A stretch of 64,000 bases of DNA from Maribacter antarcticus DSM 21422 (GCF_000621125.1 NZ_JHZC01000009.1:1-64000); one strand, 5' to 3'; shown: positions 1 to 9,256, counted from the first letter of the stretch. Numbers and translations are program-made. The notes: generated from the letters alone by a model not told the origin.

Positions 1-383
1 AATTTTTATTGGAAGGTGGGTTTTGTACAGATTATGCAAGTTTTTTAACCGAGAAAAAGTCTTTGATTTATTTACAGGCTACTGAAGATAGTACGGTTAT
101 TGTTTTTGAAAAAAAGGATGTTGATGTTATGTACAAAGCCATTCCAAATTTTGTGCACTTCGGAAAGTTGCTAGCTGAAAGTTTATACATAAAAGTATGC
201 GATATTAATGCTTCTTTTATTTTGAATACCCCAAAAGAACGGTATACTAATTTGATTAAAGACAGACCAAAAGTGATACAATCTATACCTCAATATATGA
301 TTGCATCTTATTTAGGTATTACTCCTGAGGCTTTGAGTAGAATACGGAAGCGTTTAGGAAAAACGCACAAATACAAAGACTAA
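1..383 (+). CDS. Crp/Fnr-family transcriptional regulator, C-terminal part (cut by window start)
   Basis: The reading frame is open from the first bases, so the gene begins outside the window; only about 126 C-terminal residues are visible. It matches the complete regulator at 2622-3197 with about ten differences in 118 aligned residues (roughly 92 percent by eye). Seen are the end of the cyclic-nucleotide-binding-like beta barrel, the long dimer helix and a C-terminal helix-turn-helix ending IASYLGITPEALSRIRKRLGK. This copy runs five residues longer (ending HKYKD). Flavobacteria carry many such short Crp/Fnr paralogues that often lack cNMP-contact residues, so the ligand is unknown. The 3' flank is also shared with the second copy. 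Confidence 0.85.
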   Translation, partial: FLLEGGFCTDYASFLTEKKSLIYLQATEDSTVIVFEKKDVDVMYKAIPNFVHFGKLLAESLYIKVCDINASFILNTPKERYTNLIKDRPKVIQSIPQYMIASYLGITPEALSRIRKRLGKTHKYKD

Positions 384-450
384 CAAAAACTATAGCTGCT
401 ACAAGTATCTTGCTTGTTTTATGGTCTTTGTAACATTAGTGTCAGATAAA

Positions 451-477
451 AAAAGCCTCAATAATTGAGGCTTTTTT
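451..477 (+). terminator. Rho-independent terminator after the first Crp/Fnr gene
   Basis: An 11-bp perfect inverted repeat (aaaagcctcaa / ttgaggctttt) with a 3-base loop is followed by a T run on the plus strand. It lies about 70 bases after the stop of the first Crp/Fnr gene. Confidence 0.8.
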
Positions 478-579
478 CGTATTACAGAAGAATTAATCTC
501 TGATTAAAAATTTAACTACGGGTAAAAGTGCTATTTTTTTTTGGACAGCCGATATTCAGTCAAATGCTAAGTTTGCAAA

Positions 580-650
580 ATAAGAGTATGCGATATTACA
601 GCTTCTTTTATTTTGAATACTCCAGAAAAGCGTTATGCAAAAATCGGTCA
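580..650 (+). pseudogene. Third Crp/Fnr fragment (about 60 bp)
   Basis: A stretch of about 60 bases is nearly identical to the part of the regulator gene that encodes KVCDITASFILNTPE, including the GAATACTCCAGAA context of the 2622-3197 copy. Neither the 5' nor the 3' part of the gene is present, and a transposase remnant begins right after it. It is a leftover of another copy or of a rearrangement between copies. Confidence 0.7.
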
Positions 651-659
651 TAGTATACC

Positions 660-2230
660 ACCCTCGCCAGATTAAAGTGAACCACTAGAAAAGTCGATTC
701 TAGTGGTAAAAAGTAAAACAGATTTTTAAACTTTATAGGGAGGAAGTAAGCAAACGTCAAATAAGTTCGAGGCTAGAATTATCGCGTAATACGATTACAA
801 AGTATCTTAGCTTTTTCAAGCGTTATCAGTTTAGCAGTTACGAGGTCTCTGCAATTACCTTGGAAGAACTGTACAAACGCTTCAAATCAGACCAGAAGCC
901 TAGAAGTAGACAGCTGCTCACCTTAGAAAAGTACTTTCCCTATTTTGATAAGGAGCTTCGTAAAACGGGAGTAACCAGACAGCTACTCTAAGAAGAATAC
1001 TACGTAAAACATCCCGATGATTTTAAGGTGTCACAGTTCAAGTATTGGTACAACAAATGGACCGCGTACGTATCTACCGTTATGCACCTTATCTATAAAG
1101 CAGGCGAGAAGCTGTGCATTGATTACACAGGAAAGAAACTCACTATTGTAGACCGTCATACGGGCAAACTACAAAGCCTTTAAGTATTTGTATGCACACT
1201 GGGTAGCAGTCAACATATCTATGTAGGGGCTAGTGCGAGCCAAAAGAAAGAAGATTTTGTACAGAGCGTTGAAAATGCACTTTGGTTCTATGGCGGTCTA
1301 CCCTATGCCTTAGTCTCCGACAACCTTAAGACAGCAGTCACCAAAAGCAGTCGTTACGGACCAAAGGTAAACGAGACTTTTGCCGATTTTGCTGAGTATT
1401 ATGAAACAGCCGTATTGCCCACCAGAGCAAACAAGCCTAGAGACAAGGCGATAGTTGAGAATGCTGTACGTATCATCTAACACAAAGGTCTTTGCCCCAT
1501 TGCGCCACCAGACATTCCATAGTATACCTCACATTAACAAGGCGATACATCCGCTCTTGGATGCTCATAACAAGTTGTCTTTTAGGGGAAGAGAGTACTC
1601 CCGATATTCTTTGTTCGAGGAAGTAGAAAAACAAGAGTTAAGGCCCTTACCCTTAAAAAGGTACGAGATTAAATCATACGCCAAGAGAACAGTACATAAG
1701 AACAGTCACATCTACTTCAGCAAGAACAAACAGTACTATAGCGTACCCTACTAACCTATAGGAAAACGTATCAAGATTGTCTACTCGGATAGTCTGGTTG
1801 AGATATTCCATAAACTCGAACGCTTGGCAGCGCACCCAAGGGAAAGGAAGAAATAGGCCTACACAACAATCAAAGAACACATGCCCTCACATCATCAGCT
1901 TATAAGTGAATGGAACTCGGAGAAGTTCATTACCTAAGCAGGTCATATCGGAACAAACTGCAAGGAATATATCATCAAGATACAGGATAAGAAACAACAT
2001 CCCAAACAATCCTATAAATCATGTCTAGGGGTATTGCTCCTGACCATAAAAGTAGGCAATACCAGATTGGAAAATGCCTGTAAAAGAGCTTTGGATTATG
2101 GGGGCATATAATTATAATATCATCGAACGCATCCTTAAAAACGGATGGGACTCTCTAGATGAGAACATCGAACCGGAGATTGATATGCCCAACCACGATA
2201 ACATTAGGGGAGGCCATTATTACAAATAAA
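660..2230 (+). pseudogene. Wrecked IS21-family transposase (IstA-like)
   Basis: Translation across several frames gives an IstA-type integrase: an N-terminal helix-turn-helix (SRLELSRNTITKYL), a DDE catalytic core with IDYTGKK (first Asp), VSDNLKTAV (second Asp) and IVENAV (Glu), then YSVPY and the family-typical C-terminus HDNIRGGHYYK. The frame is broken by many lesions: a stop near 990, a stop at about 1180, a one-base insertion near 1479 just after the catalytic Glu, and stops at 1752, 1854 and 1935. No IstB partner could be read downstream. The protein cannot be made, so the element is dead. It lies between copies of the Crp/Fnr gene, which suggests it took part in, or inserted after, that duplication. 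Exact element ends are not resolved. Confidence 0.85.
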
Positions 2231-2621
2231 ATAGAAACATTAAAACCACGCATACATCGCACCGGATAGAACTCAAAGATAAAAGTCAAAGAAAAAAACT
2301 GTAATTTCACAAAGTATATGTTTTTGAGACCAAAATCTAAAGAGGGTTAACATGACCGGAACGGGGGTTAGCATCATCAGAACATCCATTTAGCAAACAA
2401 TATGATGACTCTATGAGATTAGATTTAAAATAGGGATGCACGTTGAATAGCAACAAGAAAAAACGGCTCACAAATTTTATAGACTTGCAAAATATCACCA
2501 ACAGCGATACTATTTTAATAAGGAAATACAATAGAATTACCAGTAGCGTTGGCCAAATAAATAAAGCTGAATTTTTCCCTCATTTTGGTCATCGATTTCA
2601 ATTTTAAAAACTTTACAACTA

Positions 2622-3197
2622 ATGCGTGAACAGGTTATTTTATTTTTCAAACAATTTGTAAACTTAGAAGAAAAGGATATTCTTCTTATTGAAGAGTTGA
2701 CAACAGTAAAACATTTTTCGAAAAATGAATTTATTTTAATACAGGGAAAGGTCTGTGATTTTGTTGCCTTTATACATAAAGGCGCGTTTAGAGGTTTTTA
2801 TTCGGTTGATGGTCAAGAATACAGCAAACAATTTTTCTTGGAAGGCGAGTTTTGTACAGATTATGCAAGTTTTTTAACCGAAAAAAAGTCTTTGACTTAT
2901 TTACAGGCTACTGAAGATAGTACGGTTATTTTTTTTGAAAAAAAGGCTGTTAACACTATGTACAAAGCCATTCCAGGTTTTGTTCATTTTGGAAAGTTGC
3001 TAGCTGAAAGTTTATACATAAAAGTATGCGATATTACGGCTTCTTTTATTTTGAATACTCCAGAAGAGCGGTATACTAATTTGATTAAAGAAAGACCAAA
3101 AGTGATACAATCTATACCTCAATATATGATTGCATCTTATTTAGGCATTACTCCTGAAGCTTTGAGTAGAATACGGAAGCGTTTAGGAAAAACTTAA
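2622..3197 (+). CDS. Crp/Fnr-family transcriptional regulator (complete)
   Basis: This is a 191-residue protein, the usual length for the flavobacterial Crp/Fnr group. Residues about 20-115 form a cyclic-nucleotide-binding-like beta barrel, about 115-140 the dimer helix, and about 150-191 the helix-turn-helix (QYMIASYLGITPEALSRIRK). It is expected to bind DNA as a dimer in the cytoplasm; the classical cAMP-binding Arg/Ser cluster is not obvious, so the signal is unknown. A second copy cut by the window start and a 60-bp scrap flank the IS21 remnant upstream. Just after the stop an ATG frame (MTKTIAVTSILL) begins but is closed after 14 codons; the same start follows the first copy. This suggests that a formerly adjacent gene was duplicated with the regulator and then lost. 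Confidence 0.9.
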   Translation: MREQVILFFKQFVNLEEKDILLIEELTTVKHFSKNEFILIQGKVCDFVAFIHKGAFRGFYSVDGQEYSKQFFLEGEFCTDYASFLTEKKSLTYLQATEDSTVIFFEKKAVNTMYKAIPGFVHFGKLLAESLYIKVCDITASFILNTPEERYTNLIKERPKVIQSIPQYMIASYLGITPEALSRIRKRLGKT

Positions 3198-4209
3198 TGA
3201 CTAAAACTATAGCTGTTACAAGTATCTTGCTTATTTCATAGTCTTCGTAATATAAGTTAGATCAACATTCAAAAGACATACTTAACATAGGCTGCATTAA
3301 TGGAAGTATAAAACAAGAGAAGATGGCGATAAAATACTTCGTGTGAAAGGAGAAAATATTTCTATTGAGAGAACAGAATACTTGGCACTTTTAGAAGGTT
3401 ATTATTATCTAAACAATATGGTAATTTTTTTCATTTTAAGGGTTTCTGAAATTAACCAAATGTTTGGACTATCTAAACGGGACTAATGCGGATGTTACTA
3501 GTATACCTACAATTAAATTATTTGATTAAGGTGACGCTAAAAATCACCGATTTGGAACATACGGTTGCGGTTAGTGAAAATCATATTGGAATGGGTATTT
3601 ACCAAACAAGTAATTACATGTTCTATGCTCTGGTTATCAAAGCAGTAAAATGAAAAGACCGATTACCGACAATTTTTAGACAAATCGATTAAGAAGTGTT
3701 TTTACCAAATTTTGGAATGGTTTGGAAGTGAAAAATAAACATGTGTGGTAACACCGTATAAAATTAATAGCTGGCAAATAACATACTTACGAAAGTCCAA
3801 ACAGACTTTCTTGGTTCGTGTTTTATTTACTGAATTTAGTGCTTTAAAGACGCAGCTAACCTTATACAATCACGTTACCAAAGTTCAAACAAACCTATTT
3901 ACTACTTAATTGAACTAGTATATTTAAACACACGTTTAATTGAACTTTACTGAAAATCAAATTAGTGTACTTTCAAGTAAAGACTAAAGTAAAAAGGATT
4001 TTTTCGCTTTATTATCGACTTTTATAGTAGTCTTTTTAGATTTAGAATCCTACCTCCATCAAAGGAAAATAGTATATTAGAGAAGGGGTTGTGATAAGGA
4101 ACGGAACATGACTGCGAAGTGAGCAACATCAAATATAAACATCTTGAAGACCCCCTTTTTGCCTTTGTAGTATTAATTAGTATCAGCAGCTAAAATCAAC
4201 ATTGAATCC
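3198..4209. other. Gene-poor stretch of about 1 kb
   Basis: No convincing coding frame was found. Short open pieces (for example near 3300-3430 and 3540-3650) look like decayed coding sequence but could not be assigned. A small inverted repeat (gaaagtc-N6-gactttc) lies near 3791-3810. The 3' end (4140-4200) should hold the promoter of the DUF2652 gene; a TGCCTTTG near 4157-4164 resembles the flavobacterial -7 box TAnnTTTG with one mismatch. Confidence 0.5.
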
Positions 4210-5298
4210 ATGACTTCATCGTTACTTTTTTTACCAGACATTTCAGGCTTTACTAAATTCGTCCAAAATACAGAGGTAGAGCACAGTCAACACGTAATTT
4301 CCGAATTATTAGAAGTATTGATTGAAGCGAATACGGAACAATTACTTTTAGCCGAAATAGAAGGAGATGCCCTTTTTTTTTATAAAGAAAATGAAATTCC
4401 TTCATTAGAAAAATTATTAGCTCAAGTAGAGCATATGTTTTCAGCTTTTTATAGTCATTTAAAGTTATTAGAGAAAAACAGAATTTGTCCGTGCAACGCA
4501 TGTTCAACAGCTCCAAATTTAGAACTAAAAATTATTGCTCATTGTGGGGAATTACAATTTATAAATGTTCAAAAAAATAGAAAACCATTTGGAAATCAAG
4601 TAATTGAAGTACATCGATTAATGAAAAATTCGGTGAATAGCGACAATTATGTGTTGCTCAGCAAAGAATTAACAAATCATATTCATTTGTCGGATTCTTA
4701 TCAAACAAAATTATATAATTTCAAAAAAGGAAATAACACCTATGATGGTAAACAGCTAGATTATCTATTTTCAGTTATTGCTAAAAAAGAATTGAAATTA
4801 AAACCCTTTCAGCAAGCAAGAAAGATACTTTTTAATAAACCAGCTTCGCTTATTTTTGAAAATCAATTTCCGGTTTCAGCGAAAGAGCTGTTGGAATATA
4901 TTACAAATTATTCTTATAGAAAATATTGGGTTGATGGTGTAGATAGTTTTGACTATAATTTAAACGAAGTCACAAGAATTGGCACTGAGCATGTCTGTGT
5001 AATTAATCAAAAACGCTTAAATTTCATTACCGTTATTAAAGATGTAAAACCTGGACAATTAGTTTATGGAGAATTAACAACAAGTCCCAAGGCTATTGAT
5101 GAATTGTATCAATTTTTCATTATTTCTCCTTTAACTTCAAATTCTTGCAATCTAACAGCAGAAGTTTACATAAAAGCAAAATCCCCTTTAAAAAAAATAT
5201 TGATTTATGTTTTATTAAAAAATATTTTCAAGAAGAATATTGATAAAGGTTTAAAAAAATTATTAGTGTTTATAGGGTCTAGAAATCAAATATCTTAA
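4210..5298 (+). CDS. DUF2652 protein: class III nucleotide-cyclase-like domain plus SRPBCC-like C-terminal half
   Basis: The protein has 362 residues. Residues 1-190 match the DUF2652 pattern and resemble class III adenylyl/guanylyl cyclase domains: the first strand has LPDISGFTKF with Asp10, the next EIEGDALFF with Asp53 in the place of the second metal-binding Asp, and later FGNQVIEVHRLMK resembles the cyclase helix GxxVNxAxRL. A Cys cluster (C93, C95, C98) sits between. Residues about 215-355 look like a START/SRPBCC lipid- or ligand-binding fold. No signal peptide or membrane segment is seen, so it should be cytosolic. Family members are uncharacterised; cyclase activity is inference from the retained Asp pair. 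It stands alone between decayed DNA. Confidence 0.8.
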   Translation: MTSSLLFLPDISGFTKFVQNTEVEHSQHVISELLEVLIEANTEQLLLAEIEGDALFFYKENEIPSLEKLLAQVEHMFSAFYSHLKLLEKNRICPCNACSTAPNLELKIIAHCGELQFINVQKNRKPFGNQVIEVHRLMKNSVNSDNYVLLSKELTNHIHLSDSYQTKLYNFKKGNNTYDGKQLDYLFSVIAKKELKLKPFQQARKILFNKPASLIFENQFPVSAKELLEYITNYSYRKYWVDGVDSFDYNLNEVTRIGTEHVCVINQKRLNFITVIKDVKPGQLVYGELTTSPKAIDELYQFFIISPLTSNSCNLTAEVYIKAKSPLKKILIYVLLKNIFKKNIDKGLKKLLVFIGSRNQIS

Positions 5299-5862
5299 GG
5301 TTAATGCAAAACAATTTCCTGTAATATCCATTGAAAACAAACTTAAGACGAGTATAATTAATTGCTAGACAGTGTTTAATGATTAGCACGGAAATTCTGC
5401 CGTAATTCCTTCACCCAGTACCTTTTTGTTATCCTAGTGCTTACGCAACTAATCATACACAAGCACCTTACTAAAGCTCAAATTAAAGGGCATTTAATTA
5501 CACTCTTTGAACTATTATTTACACAAACACCTACTTCTCACAAAAAAACACTCCATCCATCCTTTATAGTTTAATTAACGAGTACATTTAATCCCACCCC
5601 CTTATTTAAACTTTTTTTTTCTAAACTCTTTACGTGATGCACCTTTTGGAAAGCGTTAAACTTTTCAGGTAGTATGAAGGTATATTTAAACGATTGTATA
5701 AATGTACTTTGCAATTGAGCAATTTGGACTCATTACAAAAACAGTCTTATGCAAAGGGTCTTTTAAAAGAACGTTGTTGTAGAAGAAGAATGTATTTTTT
5801 ATAATATCCTTTAAGTATGTCTAGTGTATTTTTTTAAATGTTGCCTCCTTTTTAAAATCAAA
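5299..5862. other. Intergenic stretch without recognisable genes
   Basis: About 560 bases of AT-rich sequence with stops in all frames. No RNA gene, repeat or promoter could be supported. Confidence 0.5.
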
Positions 5863-5894
5863 CCCCTATAAGTCAATTACTTATAGGAGTTTTT
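5863..5894. terminator. Bidirectional hairpin terminator next to a tRNA-like scar
   Basis: A 9-bp perfect inverted repeat (cctataagt / acttatagg) with a 5-base loop, extended by a nearly symmetric AAACC/AGTTT, is followed by TTTTT on the plus strand and by a weaker T-rich stretch on the minus strand. Confidence 0.65.
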
Positions 5895-5896
5895 CG

Positions 5897-5930
5897 TGGT
5901 CCAACTTGGGCTCGACCCATAGGCTGCTTT
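5897..5930 (-). other. tRNA-3'-end-like scar (T-arm plus acceptor strand)
   Basis: On the minus strand the sequence reads like a degenerate T-arm (TATGG, loop GTCGAGC, CCAAG) followed by TTGGACCAC, and then the hairpin terminator. Loop position 54 is G instead of T and one stem pair is lost. No 5' tRNA half is present upstream. Likely an old attachment-site scar, but the match is imperfect. Confidence 0.35.
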
Positions 5931-6002
5931 AGTTTAAGATAGTTTATTCCTATAAAATTTAACTAAACAAAAAACAAATCATTTGTTGTCCGTATTTTAT
6001 CC

Positions 6003-6036
6003 CCAAAAAAAAGCCGACTCCTAAAAGCCGGCTTTC
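6003..6036 (-). terminator. Terminator on the minus strand after a tRNA-like scar
   Basis: The inverted repeat aaagccgac / gccggcttt is followed on the minus strand by eight T. It lies directly downstream of the T-arm-like sequence at 6041-6078, as terminators follow tRNA genes. Confidence 0.7.
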
Positions 6037-6040
6037 CCTT

Positions 6041-6078
6041 TGTAAAGGCGGAGAGACTCAAACTCTCACACCTAGTGG
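6041..6078 (-). other. tRNA-3'-end-like scar, probable attachment site
   Basis: The minus strand contains a perfect 5-bp stem with a 7-base loop, GAGAG-TTTGAGT-CTCTC, as in a tRNA T-arm with C56 changed to T, then CGCCTTTA as an acceptor-like 3' strand and then a terminator. The rest of the tRNA is missing; a tyrosine recombinase remnant ends about 100 bases upstream on the same strand. This is the layout left when an element integrates at the 3' end of a tRNA gene. The tRNA species cannot be told. Confidence 0.5.
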
Positions 6079-6176
6079 TATTAAATATAACGTTTGTAGT
6101 GGTTGCTATTTTAAGGATATAGCCATTTAACCCTGCTTCAAGAATATAAAAGTTTAGTTTAACGCTAAATTTCCAA

Positions 6177-7340
6177 TCATTCCTGATATTCATCCATGAT
6201 ATGTGTCGGTAAGTTTTTGATATAGATTTCGGTTGTTTGAAGCTTGCTATGCCCTAGCATTTTGCTTAGTGCATTTATCGGCACATCATCCAGTATTAAA
6301 TTTATTGCCATAGAATGTCTGCTCACATAGCTTGTCAGGCGTTCTTCGATTTCACAAAGTATAGCAATTTCCCTTAAGCGTTTGTTATATCGCTTTCTTT
6401 CCCGTTGTACATCATGAAATTGATCATTAATATGCTCTCTTCCTATTATCGGGTAAATAAAATCACCCCTAGACTTGCCTTTTAAATGGTAGTTTAAAAT
6501 AGATGACATTTGTTACTTTAATGTCATATGGCCTTGCAGTTTTTTACCTCGAATATTAAATTCGACCGTGTGCGATAGAACCTAGCTTTAAATAAGCCAT
6601 ATCTATAAATGATATACCATTCATTAAATACTAGTATGAAAAATAATTTCAGGTATGAAATAATGGATTATCCTATTCTAATTCCAAATCAAGAATTCGT
6701 TTGATTTTATCTTATATTTTTTGAAAGGTTAATAAGTCACCGATACGATTCCCTGTTGAATTGCTTTGTTATAAACAGCTCTAATGGTCCTCATATATAT
6801 ATATATATGGACAATCCATTTACGCTATTCCCTTTTTTAAAATGGGACGTTTTAAATCGCTTCAAATAAGCATAGGATATTTCCTCAAATTTAAGAATTT
6901 ACTTCCTGTTAAATTTCTTTAGGGCGTCAATTACACTTTTATATGCTCTAGCATTTCCAAAACGCTTGACCTCTTCCATCTGATCTATTTACTGTTGCGC
7001 ATACTCAAAAAACAAAATTGGTTTACCAGACTTGGTCAGAATATTTTCAGAACCGTTATACTTAGAACTTCTAAACTTGAATTCTCTTCCAACGAATTGA
7101 TACCATCCTGTAAGTCGGTTTTCTTTTTCGTTAAGAGATTCTTTAAACGGGCAACAGATAAGACTCCAGTATAGGTTCTTTAAATCTCACGATTCTTTTC
7201 GTTCCAATATTCCAGCGGAACAGCAAAACCTGTTGCTATTGTAATAGTTTAAAGATGATGACTCCATCTAAAATAATCGGGTACATCCTATCTTTCCGCT
7301 TACGCCTTGTATCAATCGAAAGGATAATATTCGTTTTCAT
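6177..7340 (-). pseudogene. Wrecked tyrosine recombinase/integrase
   Basis: Reading leftward from an ATG at 7340, the pieces are: an arm-binding N-terminus (MKTNIILSIDTRRKRKDRMYP, then FAVPLEYWNEKNREI), a core-binding SAM-like segment near 6870-7000, and the C-terminal catalytic part with ISRHSMAINL-like RHSMA (around 6305-6320), LGHSKLQTTEIYI (the HxxLGH equivalent followed by the catalytic Tyr). The last 110 residues (6177-6509) are still one open frame, but the rest carries many stops and shifts. This is the Bacteroidetes integrase type used by conjugative or mobilisable elements. tRNA-like scars with terminators lie on both sides, so this is probably the core of a dead integrative element. 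Confidence 0.85.
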
Positions 7341-7469
7341 ATTTTGAGGATACAAAAATTTACACTCAAAACAGGGTGTTATATAGATTCATAAAAACAT
7401 AAACTAGTGATTTACTAAGCTTTTAAGTATTTTTAAATTCATAAGAAACCATTAATCCTATGCCTTATA

Positions 7470-7508
7470 AGCCGGCGGTCCTAAGTTCGAGTCCTAGTGC
7501 CATCACCT
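7470..7508 (+). other. tRNA-3'-end-like scar on the plus strand, probable attachment site
   Basis: The plus strand holds an anticodon-arm-like GCCGG, a variable piece CGGTC, then CTAAG-TTCGAGT-CCTAG, a canonical T-loop with four of five stem pairs, then TGCCATC-A as acceptor strand and discriminator. No matching 5' half (which would begin near GATGGCA) is found upstream, so the gene is truncated. A terminator follows at once. Confidence 0.5.
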
Positions 7509-7511
7509 CTG

Positions 7512-7542
7512 AAACCTCTGGTAAATACTAGAGGTTTTTTTT
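7512..7542 (+). terminator. Terminator after the plus-strand tRNA-like scar
   Basis: An 8-bp perfect repeat (aaacctct / agaggttt) with a 10-base loop is followed by eight T. Confidence 0.75.
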
Positions 7543-7953
7543 ACAGTCAAGAACAAAAAAATAAAATCACTCTAATGTGTATAGTTTGTGATTTTTACAA
7601 ACTATACACATATTTTGAAGTTAGTTGGACTATTGTGAAGGATGCACACAGGGTTCTACATAATATCGTGGGTAAATCGCCTTTTCCTTTTTGAGTAACA
7701 TTTTAAACTTTTAGAAAATTCTTATATAATCACTATCTCCTTTTCTTGAGCATATCCATAAATATTAAAGTTCTGTAAAAGGTGAATTATCGGAACTACT
7801 AAAAGAACGACAAATGGAACAGGAATCATTCTTTAAAATAGCCGGGAGGTCGGTCGGTAAATTTTCATAAAAGGAGTTAAATACCCAATGTTTGTCTAGG
7901 GAATACATAGTAGGTGATATTATTCTATAGTTCCGAGTGACTTAAAGTTAAGC

Positions 7954-8381
7954 ATGAAAGAGAACAAATCAAATATTGGGCCTTTAAGCAAAATGATAAT
8001 TTAGGTTTTAGCATTTGGATTTTATCTATAGTTTTAATTTTGCTGGGCCATGATAATTCGTCAAATAGAAGGACTTTTGACAATCTTCTCAGTGCATTGA
8101 ATGCGCTTTTTTCAGGTTTAGTGTTTCCATAATTCATATTTACGATTGTTATGTAAAAACAAATATTTTAGAATTACAGAGAACCGAAATAGCCCAGAAC
8201 AGAACTGAATTAAAAAAATCTACCAAGACGCAGCAGCTTTCGAAAAAGGCTTGGTGGAGTAAGTAGAAAAAATAAGAATCAGCTCAAAACTAATTCGCTG
8301 AGCACTATAATCGATGTCTACCATATTCAAATCGTAAACCCAGTAAATACTAACGAGATTATTTCAAGAACTAAAGAATAG
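7954..8381 (+). pseudogene. Decayed membrane/coiled-coil protein of the defence-island type
   Basis: Joined across frames, the plus strand reads LGFSIWILSIVLILLG (one TM), FDNLLSALNALFSGLVF then FIFTIV (second TM), then LELQRTEIAQNRTELKKSTKTQQLS (coiled coil), RISSKL, TIIDVYHIQI and NEIISRTKE before a TAG at 8379. Two-TM proteins with this FSGLAF motif followed by a QR/ELxxTRxEL coiled coil are common hypothetical proteins of phage-resistance and mobile islands, sometimes called putative phage abortive infection proteins; that link is from memory of the family. Several stops and at least two shifts break the frame. Confidence 0.6.
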
Positions 8382-8455
8382 CATCGCGACGCTAATCGCT
8401 AAATCAATCTTTTGATTAATCGCGTTGGGGATGATTACTTATATTAAGTACCGCA

Positions 8456-9256
8456 CTACTCTCCACTATTTGCTTGTAAATCATTTACGCATAGAATATC
8501 TAAAGAAGGAACAGAACCTCCTGTTAGCATATTAAGCAAACCTTCCCCGGTTTCTGCAGTCCAAAACATAAGACAGTCTTCTTGGGTGCAGTGTCTTCCA
8601 TGCTCAGTATCCTGATGGTCTGTTTGCATAGCGCTACCAGCGTTTACCAAACCCAGCAAATGTCCTGCCTCATGACTCAGTACCACAGACTCCAAAGTTG
8701 CTAAACTAGGAGCCAAAGGCTGACTACTAAAATTTCTAATAGTTTCCTCAAATATTACAAAAGAAGTATTGCGGTAAGCGACACCCAAAACAGAACCATT
8801 GGCGGTATTTTGATCGTATTCTCCATCTATAAATATACCACTTACTGCTATTGTTTTTTGGTTGTTAAATTTTTGTCGATTAGCATCTTCAATATCCTTT
8901 ATATCCTTTATAGAATATACCTCCTGTTCCGGAGAGACTATTTGTCGTTGTATAATTTCGATTCCCTGAGGTTTATTCAAATGTGCTTCTAAAAATTCCT
9001 TAAAATTATCGATGGTTGCGGAAGTCGGATTCAAATCACCTACATATAATATTTCTATGATTAACTTTTCAAAGCTATTGGATGAAAGAAGATCGTTTGA
9101 AGAGTCCCCAACATTTTTTTTATTTGAAGACGTGTCAATTTCAGTAAGGTTTCCATCCTCATCTTCCGTGACGGTGCTGTTACTTTCTGAATCTTTTGAA
9201 CAAGATAAAACGATCGCAAATAACAGTACAATCAATTTTATATTTCTAATATTCAT
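8456..9256 (-). CDS. Secreted zinc metalloprotease-like lipoprotein
   Basis: The 266-residue protein starts with a lipoprotein signal (MNIRNIKLIVLLFAIVLSCSKDSES; lipidated Cys at about residue 19), then an acidic linker to about residue 50. Around residue 196 it carries SHEAGHLLGL, a zinc HExxH motif with the downstream Gly of the metzincin-like pattern, followed by a second His/Cys-rich segment (TDHQDTEHGRHCTQEDCLMF) that may supply the third zinc ligand and a Met-turn-like Met. Flavobacterial relatives are usually annotated as membrane metalloproteases; the substrate is unknown. It should sit on the outer or inner membrane facing the periplasm. It is an isolated leftward gene between decayed DNA and the DUF4382 gene. 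Confidence 0.75.
   Translation of the reverse strand: MNIRNIKLIVLLFAIVLSCSKDSESNSTVTEDEDGNLTEIDTSSNKKNVGDSSNDLLSSNSFEKLIIEILYVGDLNPTSATIDNFKEFLEAHLNKPQGIEIIQRQIVSPEQEVYSIKDIKDIEDANRQKFNNQKTIAVSGIFIDGEYDQNTANGSVLGVAYRNTSFVIFEETIRNFSSQPLAPSLATLESVVLSHEAGHLLGLVNAGSAMQTDHQDTEHGRHCTQEDCLMFWTAETGEGLLNMLTGGSVPSLDILCVNDLQANSGE

Noticed and set aside
5300-5860. Possible non-coding RNA in the 560-bp gap
   Set aside because: No conserved stem or known motif could be recognised by eye.
7497-7694. Open frame of 65 codons next to the tRNA-like scar
   Set aside because: It starts inside the scar and terminator, and its composition shows no protein features.
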